Of a stretch of DNA of 7,382 nucleotides, positions 1 to 7,016 are shown piece after piece (position 1 is the stretch's first letter; every line of letters begins with the position of its first letter). Under the pieces are notes generated by a model. That model was not told the DNA's origin, did not search any database, and saw nothing but the letters and a program-made list of their open reading frames with translations. This stretch comes from Armatimonadota bacterium (lineage in GTDB: Bacteria; Armatimonadota; Zipacnadia; Zipacnadales; FEN-943), in the NCBI GenBank assembly GCA_026419655.1, contig JANZZA010000026.1, positions 1-7,382 of the forward strand. Direction: 5' to 3'. The translations under genes and the position numbers were made by a program.

Positions 1-2
1 TG

Positions 3-2117
3 CTGTATCAGGGCGGGACCGAGAGTTTCCTTATCCGGCCAGGCGAAAAGGCGACCATCGGCGCACAGGTTGTCTCCTGCACGCGGACTGCCGGGTCAGC
101 CGTGGTGCGGCTCGTCGTGGCCAGGGACAGGGGCGGCGCGCGTGTGTTCAGCGCGGAAATCCCCGTTTCGGTCCGATTCGGCGAAGTAGTCTCGGCGCGG
201 CGCAGTCTTCAGGCGCTGGCTGAGGGTGACTATGCGGTAACGGTGGAACTGCTGCGCGATGGTCGGCCGATTGACCGCATCGTCCAGCCGCTACAGGTGC
301 GGGCCAGACCGTCTTCGCCACCGGTCGCAAAAGAGATAGTCGTCCGGCGCGGCGGCGGCCTGTATCTCAACGGCAAGCCATGGCATCCGGTGGCCTGCAA
401 CTACTGGCCCCACTACCTGGGCGGCATACCCGGCGGCGCATACTACCGTAGCTGGCTCCATCCCGTCCTATACGACCCCCACGTGGTAGAAGCGGACCTG
501 GCGCAGATGAAAAGCTGGGGCTTTCGCGCCATCACCGCCGTCGGCGCGGACGTCAACCTCGCGGAGGCGGAAAACACGCCGACTGGGCGCAACCTGGAAG
601 ACTTCCTGTGGCGCTGCCACCGCCACGGCATCAAGGTGATATTGTTTGTGCGCGGCCTCGACCCGCGGGCCAGGGATGACGGCGTGGCCCAGAGCATTAT
701 ACGCGCTGTGCGCTACCATCCAGCCATCGCCGGCTACGACATTGCCTGGGAGCCGGACTATGCCTGGGCGGCCCGACGCCGCTACACTACTGCGTGGCGC
801 GACTGGCTGACCCTACACTACGGCAGCCTCGAGGCCGCTGAGCAGGCCTTTGGTCACGCGTTGCCCCGGGACGATACTGGTCAGGTTGGCGTACCCACGG
901 ACGTGCAATGCCTCCGGGACGGGCCGTGGCGGGCGATGGTCGCCGCGTATTACAGCTTTATGAACTGGCAGTTGGGCGCAGAATACCGCCGCTCGGTCAG
1001 GCTGGTGCGCTCTCTCGACCCCCATCATCTGGTAAGCTTCCGCGGTAGCACGGTCGGTGGGCTGGCAGGCTTCCGACCGGTAGAGCAGCCGGCAGTACTG
1101 CATTTCATAGACTGGGCTGGGCCTGAAGGCTACGACGTTCCCTCTTACGGCGCGCTCACTGATTGGCCCATCATCTCGGCCAAGGGCCTGGTCACCCGGA
1201 TGCTTTCCTTCCTCTCCGGGGGCAAGCCCATCGTGTGGATGGAATTTGGCCTGCCCATTTATCCCAACGGCACGCCGTGGAAGGATGAGCTGGTGCACAT
1301 CAAGCCGGACCGGTATGAATATCAGGCCGAGGAAGGGCGGCGTTTCTGGCGCATGATGGTCGAGTCAGGCGCGTGGGGGAGCTTCATATGGTGGTATCCG
1401 GGGGGCTTTCGGGTCGGCGAGAATAGCGACTGCGGGCTGGTAGACCCGGACAACGCGCCTCGGCCCGTGGCTGCTGTGGCGCGGGAGTTTGTGCCGAAAT
1501 TTTCCGCCAGTGAGCGATTCACGCCCGACACCTGGCTGGAGTTCCGTCCCGAAAACAACATTGGCGGCTGGGTTGGGGAGTATCTGCGGCTGCGGGATGA
1601 GTACGCCCGGCTGGTCCAGGCGGGACGCCGCGTTGGGGTGCGCACAGCCGGCCTAGGCACTACTTCCGCCGATTGTCCGCTGATTGACCCGGCCGGGCGC
1701 CCATGGCCAGGTGCGGGGCCTCTGCGCTATGTCGACTCCATTTTCGAGCGCGTGCGCATCCGCGTGGCGGGCGGGCAATGGCAGGACGTAGAGCTTCCGA
1801 CGGCCCCCAGGCCCGTGGAGATTCCGTTGACGGGTGCCGGGCCGATTGAGATAGAAGCCTGGGCGGGCAATCTTGCAGAGGCCCGCTGGCTGGCCGGCCC
1901 AGCGGAATCCCAGGGTAGCGTCTCCCTGTCGGTTTCAGGGGCTGCCAGCACCCGCGTCGCCCTGGACAAGCCCGTGGATTTTCAAGGCAGCGGCCACTTC
2001 GGTCCCGCTCGCATCGAGGTCGCCACCGACGCGCCTGGAGACCTTGTCCTTCAGCTCGAAGCCACTGGCCGCGCCCGCTTCGGGGAGAAAGTCGTGCTAA
2101 GGCGTGTCCCCGGCTAA
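3..2117 (+). CDS. Glycoside hydrolase, clan-A-like TIM barrel (GH5/GH42-type fold), 5'-truncated by window edge
   Basis: The reading frame is open from the first full codon at position 3 to the TAA at 2115-2117 (704 residues visible). The GTG at 102 is therefore only an internal codon and the real start lies upstream. The visible N-terminal ~110 residues look like a beta-sandwich (alternating hydrophobic strands, ending near VQPLQVRARP). A barrel then opens with LYLNGKPWHPVACNYWP, a common entry motif of GH5/GH2-type enzymes. The likely acid/base is the Glu in GYDIAWEPDYAW (codon 750-752), and the likely nucleophile is the Glu in IVWMEFGLP (codon 1242-1244), matching the strand-4 and strand-7 glutamates of clan GH-A. 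Trp/Tyr-rich stretches such as GSFIWWYPGG fit the end of the barrel and a sugar-binding cleft. The last ~200 residues look like further beta-sandwich modules. The role inferred is hydrolysis of an unknown glycan, probably outside the cytoplasm; any signal peptide is out of view. The exact family cannot be set by eye. The gene converges on the minus-strand glycosidase-like gene. Confidence 0.85.
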   Translation: MYQGGTESFLIRPGEKATIGAQVVSCTRTAGSAVVRLVVARDRGGARVFSAEIPVSVRFGEVVSARRSLQALAEGDYAVTVELLRDGRPIDRIVQPLQVRARPSSPPVAKEIVVRRGGGLYLNGKPWHPVACNYWPHYLGGIPGGAYYRSWLHPVLYDPHVVEADLAQMKSWGFRAITAVGADVNLAEAENTPTGRNLEDFLWRCHRHGIKVILFVRGLDPRARDDGVAQSIIRAVRYHPAIAGYDIAWEPDYAWAARRRYTTAWRDWLTLHYGSLEAAEQAFGHALPRDDTGQVGVPTDVQCLRDGPWRAMVAAYYSFMNWQLGAEYRRSVRLVRSLDPHHLVSFRGSTVGGLAGFRPVEQPAVLHFIDWAGPEGYDVPSYGALTDWPIISAKGLVTRMLSFLSGGKPIVWMEFGLPIYPNGTPWKDELVHIKPDRYEYQAEEGRRFWRMMVESGAWGSFIWWYPGGFRVGENSDCGLVDPDNAPRPVAAVAREFVPKFSASERFTPDTWLEFRPENNIGGWVGEYLRLRDEYARLVQAGRRVGVRTAGLGTTSADCPLIDPAGRPWPGAGPLRYVDSIFERVRIRVAGGQWQDVELPTAPRPVEIPLTGAGPIEIEAWAGNLAEARWLAGPAESQGSVSLSVSGAASTRVALDKPVDFQGSGHFGPARIEVATDAPGDLVLQLEATGRARFGEKVVLRRVPG

Positions 2118-2472
2118 GGAGTCGCCAGCAATGGGATAATGGGCTGGGCCTGTCGGGGCGCGCGTGAGTGACCGGACTGTGTGGCCTCAGTGGGCAGGCC
2201 TGCGGAAAGGCCGATGAAAGACGGCCTCCAGCTCAGGTCCTTCGGATAGAGGAATCCTCCGGTGACTGCTGTGCATCCCACCCTTTCGCGGGCTGGCTCG
2301 TAGGCGAGTGAAACCCTGGGACCCGAAAAGGTAGCAGTTCTGGCGCTGAAAAGCCCGAAGAGGTTTGGCTCGCGACAGGCTTCTTTGAGAAGGGGGCTAC
2401 TGCAGACCCCTTTGGGAAAGTCTTTGGTGCTGCCTTCACCGCGTCTCTCTTGCGCCGCTTCGCTCCGGGCTT
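2118..2472. other. Gap between convergent genes with several possible RNA hairpins; no convincing gene
   Basis: These 355 bp lie between the stops of two convergent genes. Short open frames exist on both strands, but none has a good ribosome site together with protein-like composition. Perfect inverted repeats are frequent: AGGCCG/CGGCCT (2208-2213 with 2222-2227); ACTGCT/AGCAGT (2265-2270 with 2333-2338), enclosing TCCCA/TGGGA (2276-2280 with 2317-2321), which in turn encloses CCC/GGG (2281-2283 with 2290-2292) and CTCG/CGAG (2297-2300 with 2305-2308); CTTCT/AGAAG (2380-2384 with 2388-2392); and AAGGGG/CCCCTT (2390-2395 with 2407-2412). None is followed by a clear T-run, so no classical intrinsic terminator can be called for either gene. 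It could be a structured 3' untranslated region, a small RNA, or chance pairing in GC-rich DNA. No known riboswitch core was recognised. Confidence 0.4.
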
Positions 2473-5400
2473 CTAGCCTGGCTCGGGCGGCAGCGCAGCC
2501 AGGTCGGCGGCCTGTTCTTGCTGACAGCGCTGCCATTCCGGCAGAAAGTCCTGGATGCTGCCGTAGAAATAAAGCCCGGTGGCAAAACGCGGCAGGTCGA
2601 GGCTTACCTCGGTGGTGTTTCGGGCCACGGGGCGGTCGGCGAGGAGGTCGTAGACATCAACCGGGCGCGGGAAGTGAAGGATTTGCGGCGGGTCGTGGGC
2701 GGCGTGGACGGCCAGGAAGTTGCTGCTCAGGTAGATTACGTCGTTGCTGTCGTCGTAGATGTGCAGCCCGGCAAACTTGAGGACGCGGCGAAGCACGTCG
2801 GCGGCCATCGCTGGCGAGCCGAACCACACGCTGGTGCGATTACCGACGCGCTTGATGCAGAAAGCCGTTTCGCCGCCGTCCACGTAGCAGGCCAGGGGGA
2901 CGGCCTGAGGGTCGTCGGCAAAGACTACCGGGGCATGGGCCACAGGGACCGGGTCGGCCGGCTTGGACGGAAACACGCCGAAGCTGCAGCGTATTTTGAA
3001 ATCCCACTGGCCAAGGACGCGGTCCGACGGCAGGCCAGCCACAATAGGATGCTCGCCCACGGGCCGCATCGCAAAAACACGCCGCTCAGGCCGCAGGCAC
3101 AGGCGGATGCCAGTGAGGGCCGACATGCGGGCTTCGTGGGCCGGGCGCGGGTCGCCAGGGTCGAGCAGGCCCGGCGCGTAAAGCCAGATGGCCGTCACAC
3201 CATCGCGCTCGATCGTTTTGCGGACAAGTCGGCGTCGCTCGGCGTCCAGGGAAAAGGCGTTCAGGAACAAGTAGCAGCGGTAGCTGGGCATGGCAGGCAG
3301 GGCCAAGTCGCCTAAGAAATAGAAATCCACCGGCAAGCCGAGGCGGGAAAGCTCGTTGGTGCGCAGGCGCTCCAGAAGCTCGAAGTTGAGCTGGCTGGAT
3401 GACCGGAAAAGGCTGTCTTCGTCCACGATGACAGCCAGCCCGTCGCGCAGGGGAGCGGCATAGCGCCGGTCGAGGCGCCCGATGAGCTGCAGGCGTCGCA
3501 TGAGATCGAGAATCTCCCGCCCGCGATACCATTCACCCATTTCATACCATTCGCCCTGAGCACCCCGGCATAAAAGGCTCGCGAAATCGCGCGTGAGAAG
3601 TGACAGGGAACCAGCCAGGTCGGGTGGCCGGCCGTACTGGTCATTATCGGCGCTGGCCAGATGGGTGCGCGTGTCCGTGTTGCTGTACCAGACTTTGCCG
3701 TGGAGCTTGATGGAATCGGTGACGGAGCGCAGAGAGGCATCGCTTCCCAGGTCCCGATTTTCGTAGGGCGAGGGCGCGCCGAAGAGGTCTACCGAAGGGC
3801 AGCCCAACATCTTTTCCAGGGCCTGGTGGCCACCAAAATGGTGGCTTATACAGGCGAGGTTGAGATACCAGAAACCGCAAAGAGCCTGGCCGCCGGTAGC
3901 CGCCTTTACCACTCGCGAGAAATACTCGACCTTCTCGGCCACGGTCTCGTTGTGGCAGCGGAAATAGTCGGCGACTTTGCAGCCGAGGGTCGGGTCCCAG
4001 AAATCGCCGAAGTTGGTGGCCTGCCACTCGTCGCGAGACGGTGGTCGGGCCGTGGCAAAATCGGCCTCGGGGTCTTCCCAGGCGGCGCGTAAAGCCGTCA
4101 CGCTCCCTTTGTAGCGGCGGACGAGAAAGCGGCGGAAGGCGCCCTGCATAGCGGGGCTATGGTCCGGCCCCCAGATTGCGTAAATCCATTCTTCGGTTGG
4201 GTAGCCCGCGCCGATGAAATAGCCAATGACGCGGTCAGAGTATGGGGCGCTACGGACGTGGTCAATGAGGCGGCGCAGGCCCCTGGCGACGTCTTCTTTC
4301 CATACTTCTGAGGCGAAGGAGTAGTGGGGCTTGCCCGGCCCGGCTGTGCCAGCCTCTGCTATTAGGGTGTTGCCATCCTCGTACGTAAGAAGCTCCCCAG
4401 GATGGTCCCTGGCCCAGGCTTCCGGGGTCTCCACGTACATGGGCCGGACGATGACATAGGCTTTCGGGTTGGCGGCGAGGATGATGGCCATTTGGCGGTC
4501 TAGCTGGGCCAGGCCCTCGTCGCTGGGCCGCGAGAAGCCCCCATCCGTATACACGGAGAATATTCGCATGTCGGCGGCAACGAAGGGCCTCAAATACTCC
4601 AGAGTGTAGCCGCCGCACTGGGTAAAGGTTATCGGGCCGAAGGGCTGGCCATTTACGACAATTGTCGGGTTGCCGGCAATGTTTTCCACGCGGGCAAAGG
4701 CCTGGGGGCGGTCTGTCGCTACCGGCGGGGCGAGCGGGCCGCGCGGGACAGGGCTTTCGGCGGCCCCAGGATTGGCATGCTGTAGCGGGGCGGCGTCTTT
4801 GCCGTCGGGCAGGCTGTCGGCGTCAGTATCGGGCGCAAGGGGATTGGTCGTCCGACGAAGCTCGGTCAGGTCGTCCAGGCCATCCCGGTCGCTGTCGGGC
4901 GTCGGGCCGCCCGAGACCTGGACGCCCAGGGCCTGGACTTTCGGCGGGACGGCAAGTGCGCGAGTGACTGTCCAGGCCAGCGGCCCCGGCCCGTGGGGCA
5001 CCAGACGTATCCACTCGTCCACGTCTGCCGTGACGTCCTGTAGTTCGCCCGTATAGCCGGTTGCGTCAACAAAAAGGTTATGCTCCTCGTCTGCGCCGGC
5101 AACGTCATTGAAATAGACGCGCCGGCAGCCGCGAAGACCGATAAAGCCCAGGCCGAAGCCGTCTGGGTCGTCGAAGGTCATGTCCACGAATAGAGGGTCC
5201 TGGATCCACACCGGCTGGCCTGAGCGGCGCAGGGGCGTCGGCGGTGTGGCGTGGCCGACCGCGTAGCCCGGGCGGTAACCCTTCACCGAAAGGAAACACC
5301 AGAGCTTGAGCGCTGAGGTCTGGAAGGTGGTCTGGCGGCTGAATTGGTAGTGCTGGTCAATGCAGTCGGGGTAGAAGTAAGTGGTGACGGTGAAGGTATT

Positions 5401-6006
5401 GCCGGGTGCGCCGACGTCCTGTGAGGTGGCCTGAAGGCATACGCGCAGAGGGCCGGCCTCCAGGACGCGCAGCTCGGCAGGGCCGCACGAAGGCTGGTCG
5501 GCCCGGTAAGCAGAGCCAGTCCAATTCCATTGCACGCCGCCCTTGCCAAGGGTTTCTATGCGGCGGCCGGCGCGGGTTATCAGACAGAGCGATTCAAGTA
5601 TGCCTCCGCGGTCAGGACTGAGACGAGCAATATAGGTGCGGGTGGTTACGGTTATCCCATCGAGGCGGACTTGGGCTGCAGAAGCCGGTGGCGGGTCGGT
5701 GCTGAGCCAGAAGATGCGCCTACCAGCAGGGCGCGATGGCAGCAGGACGGTCACTTCGTCGGCCGCCTCGCGCAGGACCGGAAAGGTGGCGCGGCCGTCG
5801 TATCTAGGGTCAAGCTCGGTAAGCGAGCGGGCTGAGGCGCCCAGTTTGTGGGAGAGGCGGACTGGGACGAGGACGCTGGCACCGTTGGGCGGCGCAGGCA
5901 AGGAAATAGTGAAGAGCTGGCGGTTGCCAGCGGCCGCCGCCGCTACCGGGGCCATGTGAAAGCCAAATAGCATGCACAGAAACCCTGTTGCCCTTACGTG
6001 GGTCAT
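2473..6006 (-). CDS. Exported multidomain GH42-like protein with TSP3 calcium-binding loops; expected nucleophile apparently Asn
   Basis: The 1177-residue protein starts at the ATG complementary to 6004-6006, with a GAGGGG ribosome site (complement of 6014-6019) 7 nt upstream. Residues 1-26 form a signal peptide ending in an alanine run, so export is expected. Residues ~30-360 are a beta-rich domain of unknown function. Residues 371-382 (DSDRDGLDDLTE) are a canonical EF-hand loop, DxDxDGxxDxxE, followed by a second Asp-rich TSP3-type loop (393-404) and a Pro-rich linker. From ~445 to ~840 runs a GH42-like barrel. GYFIGAGYPTEEW (597-607) carries the probable acid/base, E606. WYSNTDTRTHL (773-783) sits where I expect the nucleophile, and the residue there is N776. 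Residues ~855-1060 resemble the GATase-like trimerisation domain of GH42, and a short beta-rich tail follows. The role inferred is binding or cleavage of a glycan outside the cytoplasm; activity by the retaining mechanism is doubtful if N776 is correctly placed. The enzyme subfamily and substrate are unknown. Confidence 0.85.
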   Translation of the reverse strand: MTHVRATGFLCMLFGFHMAPVAAAAAGNRQLFTISLPAPPNGASVLVPVRLSHKLGASARSLTELDPRYDGRATFPVLREAADEVTVLLPSRPAGRRIFWLSTDPPPASAAQVRLDGITVTTRTYIARLSPDRGGILESLCLITRAGRRIETLGKGGVQWNWTGSAYRADQPSCGPAELRVLEAGPLRVCLQATSQDVGAPGNTFTVTTYFYPDCIDQHYQFSRQTTFQTSALKLWCFLSVKGYRPGYAVGHATPPTPLRRSGQPVWIQDPLFVDMTFDDPDGFGLGFIGLRGCRRVYFNDVAGADEEHNLFVDATGYTGELQDVTADVDEWIRLVPHGPGPLAWTVTRALAVPPKVQALGVQVSGGPTPDSDRDGLDDLTELRRTTNPLAPDTDADSLPDGKDAAPLQHANPGAAESPVPRGPLAPPVATDRPQAFARVENIAGNPTIVVNGQPFGPITFTQCGGYTLEYLRPFVAADMRIFSVYTDGGFSRPSDEGLAQLDRQMAIILAANPKAYVIVRPMYVETPEAWARDHPGELLTYEDGNTLIAEAGTAGPGKPHYSFASEVWKEDVARGLRRLIDHVRSAPYSDRVIGYFIGAGYPTEEWIYAIWGPDHSPAMQGAFRRFLVRRYKGSVTALRAAWEDPEADFATARPPSRDEWQATNFGDFWDPTLGCKVADYFRCHNETVAEKVEYFSRVVKAATGGQALCGFWYLNLACISHHFGGHQALEKMLGCPSVDLFGAPSPYENRDLGSDASLRSVTDSIKLHGKVWYSNTDTRTHLASADNDQYGRPPDLAGSLSLLTRDFASLLCRGAQGEWYEMGEWYRGREILDLMRRLQLIGRLDRRYAAPLRDGLAVIVDEDSLFRSSSQLNFELLERLRTNELSRLGLPVDFYFLGDLALPAMPSYRCYLFLNAFSLDAERRRLVRKTIERDGVTAIWLYAPGLLDPGDPRPAHEARMSALTGIRLCLRPERRVFAMRPVGEHPIVAGLPSDRVLGQWDFKIRCSFGVFPSKPADPVPVAHAPVVFADDPQAVPLACYVDGGETAFCIKRVGNRTSVWFGSPAMAADVLRRVLKFAGLHIYDDSNDVIYLSSNFLAVHAAHDPPQILHFPRPVDVYDLLADRPVARNTTEVSLDLPRFATGLYFYGSIQDFLPEWQRCQQEQAADLAALPPEPG

Positions 6007-6164
6007 CTTGGCGCCCCTCGTTCTTGATGCTTTGGCCGATGCAGGTGGAAGAGTTCGCCGTGATGAATAGCATACATGCCTGGCCGGGAGCGGGCGGACG
6101 TTGTGCGTTGGTGGGGAAAGCCTACGGGTAAGAGCTTAGTTGGGGCGGGTGGAATGCTTCTGTG

Positions 6165-6183
6165 TGGCAGCCAGTGGCAGCCA
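6165..6183. promoter_or_regulatory. Two tandem copies of palindrome TGGCAGCCA, possible operator
   Basis: TGGCAGCCA occurs at 6165-6173 and again at 6175-6183, a 10-bp step or about one helical turn. Each copy is itself an inverted repeat (TGGC-A-GCCA). The pair lies in the divergent region, 33 bp before the start of the small membrane protein gene and about 160 bp upstream of the start of the large minus-strand gene. The arrangement would suit a dimeric regulator binding one DNA face, but no regulator is seen and a chance tandem duplication is possible. No convincing -35/-10 pair was found for either divergent gene. Confidence 0.25.
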
Positions 6184-6201
6184 TGCCGGCCGCGGGCACT
6201 C

Positions 6202-6207
6202 AGGAGG
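6202..6207 (+). promoter_or_regulatory. Shine-Dalgarno site AGGAGG deciding the start of the small membrane protein
   Basis: A full AGGAGG lies 9 nt before the ATG at 6217 and 3 nt before the in-frame ATG at 6211. The spacing favours 6217. It argues against a longer frame opening at 6076, whose extra residues are polar, Trp/Cys-rich and lack a comparable ribosome site. Confidence 0.7.
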
Positions 6208-6216
6208 CAGATGAAG

Positions 6217-6522
6217 ATGGGTGACGAAAGGACGCAAGGTGATGGGCTGGCGTTGGTGCTGCATGACGCGGCGGTGGCGTGCATCTGGGTGGCCGCTGCG
6301 CTTTATGCAATGGTTCTCGTGAGCTTTGGAATTTTGCTCACTGCGGGGCCGGGGATGGTAGCTTTTTACTACAGGGTGTGGGGTATAAGCCCGGCTGCAA
6401 TGGCGATTATCTGGGTGTCGGCGCTTGGCCTGCTAAAACTCATTGCGCTCAGCTTCGCCGCCATGGCCCTGGGGCTTTGGGTTTGGGAGAAACGCGTTGA
6501 GCGCAGGGGAGCAGGCCGGTAG
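6217..6522 (+). CDS. Small integral membrane protein of unknown function (101 aa)
   Basis: The chosen start gives MGDERTQGDG and places AGGAGG 9 nt upstream; the ATG at 6211 would add only two residues (MK). The short N-terminus is hydrophilic. A hydrophobic segment follows at residues ~19-42 (ACIWVAAALYAMVLVSFGIL), then a loop with GPG and aromatic residues (YYRVWGISP). A second long hydrophobic stretch spans ~59-90 and has a lysine near its middle (K74), so it may be one long or two short spans. The C-terminus is strongly basic (EKRVERRGAGR) and, by the positive-inside rule, cytoplasmic. I recognise no family. The gene is divergent from the large exported protein and precedes the TolC-family gene on the same strand. 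However, 569 bp including a repeat array and a probable promoter separate the two, so a shared operon is unlikely. Confidence 0.65.
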   Translation: MGDERTQGDGLALVLHDAAVACIWVAAALYAMVLVSFGILLTAGPGMVAFYYRVWGISPAAMAIIWVSALGLLKLIALSFAAMALGLWVWEKRVERRGAGR

Positions 6523-7016
6523 TCATAAATGGCTTGCATGCGCATACAGAGGTCGGGGGAGCTTGTCCATTGGTACGAGTCAGCCCAGGCTCGCATCGGC
6601 GTCCGCGTGCGGAAGGGATACAGGCGGTCTTGCCATACAGTCAGCCCCGGCTCGCATGGGCGTCCGGGCTCTCACGTGGATGGTCACTGCGCTGAGATCA
6701 TTGCCCAGACTCGTGCTGGTCTCCGGACAGGCCTGCGCCTTTGTGTCTCTCCGAGAGGCTCATTGGCGAGGCGCGTGGGCGCCTCCGGGATAAGGGCCGC
6801 TGCACCTATCCTGCTGTTGCGCCATTGCCCAGACTCGTACGGGCGCCCGTCCCTACAGCATGGGCCGGCCGTTCCAGGTGTTGCGTCGCCCAGGCTCGCC
6901 GAGGCGTCCGCGAGGGGAGGCGTTTCGGCTGCCTAAAAGCGACGGCTGGCCAGGCCAGGGCGGTCAGTGCGTAGGCCAGCGTAGACGAGTGAACCAATTG
7001 GGGCTGTATGCGTTTA
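6523..7016. other. Non-coding stretch dominated by a regularly spaced degenerate repeat array
   Basis: This interval follows the stop of the small membrane protein gene. Open frames across it look like chance: successive copies of the repeat fall in different reading frames (steps of 61, 59, 62, 62 and 61 bp), which argues against a repeated protein domain. Its main content is the array at 6583-6912, with weaker possible copies on each side (around 6526-6548 and 6948-6970). An ATGCGCAT palindrome lies at 6538-6545. Base composition becomes AT-rich from about 6990. Confidence 0.6.
6583..6912. repeat. Six degenerate ~25-bp repeats at a constant 59-62 bp period, CRISPR-like geometry
   Basis: Copies begin at 6583, 6644, 6703, 6765, 6827 and 6888. 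The shared core is close to GCCCAGRCTCG followed by a variable triplet, then GGGCGTCCG-like sequence. Copies 1 and 2, and copies 1 and 6, differ at only three of 25 positions. Copy 3 is more divergent in its second half and copy 4 throughout. The intervening 34-37 bp share no evident similarity with each other. The repeats contain partial palindromes (GCCC...GGGC), and copies 4 and 5 have perfect ones. The geometry resembles type I CRISPR arrays (about 28 bp repeat plus 33 bp spacer), but real arrays have nearly identical repeats and no cas gene is seen here. Alternatives are a decayed array, an array of protein-binding sites, or a cluster of hairpin-type interspersed repeats. The regular spacing is seen directly; the nature of the element is open. 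Confidence 0.6.

Noticed and set aside
813..1298. 161-codon minus-strand frame inside the first glycosidase gene
   Set aside because: Antisense to the catalytic barrel, including the nucleophile codon; no protein family features.
2117..2171. Ribosome-like GGAG after the first gene's stop, followed by ATG GGA TAA at 2131 and a 10-codon frame from ATG 2139
   Set aside because: The peptides are only 2 and 10 residues with no further evidence. Kept only as a curiosity.
2208..2227. AGGCCG...CGGCCT hairpin with a GAAA-containing loop, considered as group II intron domain V
   Set aside because: The stem lacks the catalytic triad and bulge layout of domain V, and no intron-encoded protein or other domains are present.
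2465..2481. Hairpin CCGGGC...GCCTGG over the stop codon of the large minus-strand gene as an intrinsic terminator
   Set aside because: The stem has a mismatch, overlaps the stop codon and is not followed by a T-run on the coding strand.
2114..2536. 140-codon minus-strand frame covering the gap between the convergent genes
   Set aside because: It begins inside the end of the large minus-strand gene in another frame, has low-complexity Arg/Ala-rich content, and overlaps the hairpin-rich region. No ribosome site was recognised.
2518..3315. 265-codon open frame on the plus strand opposite the end of the large minus-strand gene
   Set aside because: It lies wholly antisense to a well-supported gene, and its composition is what GC-rich antisense frames give. 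No recognisable domain or good ribosome site.
6076..6216. Longer N-terminus for the small membrane protein starting at ATG 6076
   Set aside because: The strong AGGAGG at 6202-6207 points to a start at 6217 or 6211, and the added residues look untranslated.
6583..6912. Calling the repeats a bona fide active CRISPR array
   Set aside because: Repeats differ at many positions between copies, no cas genes are visible, and no AT-rich leader directly abuts a terminal repeat. Kept as a repeat with CRISPR-like spacing.
6529..6936. 135-codon plus-strand frame across the repeat array
   Set aside because: Repeat copies fall in different reading frames, composition is Arg/Ser/Pro-rich as in random GC-rich DNA, and there is no ribosome site at the ATG.
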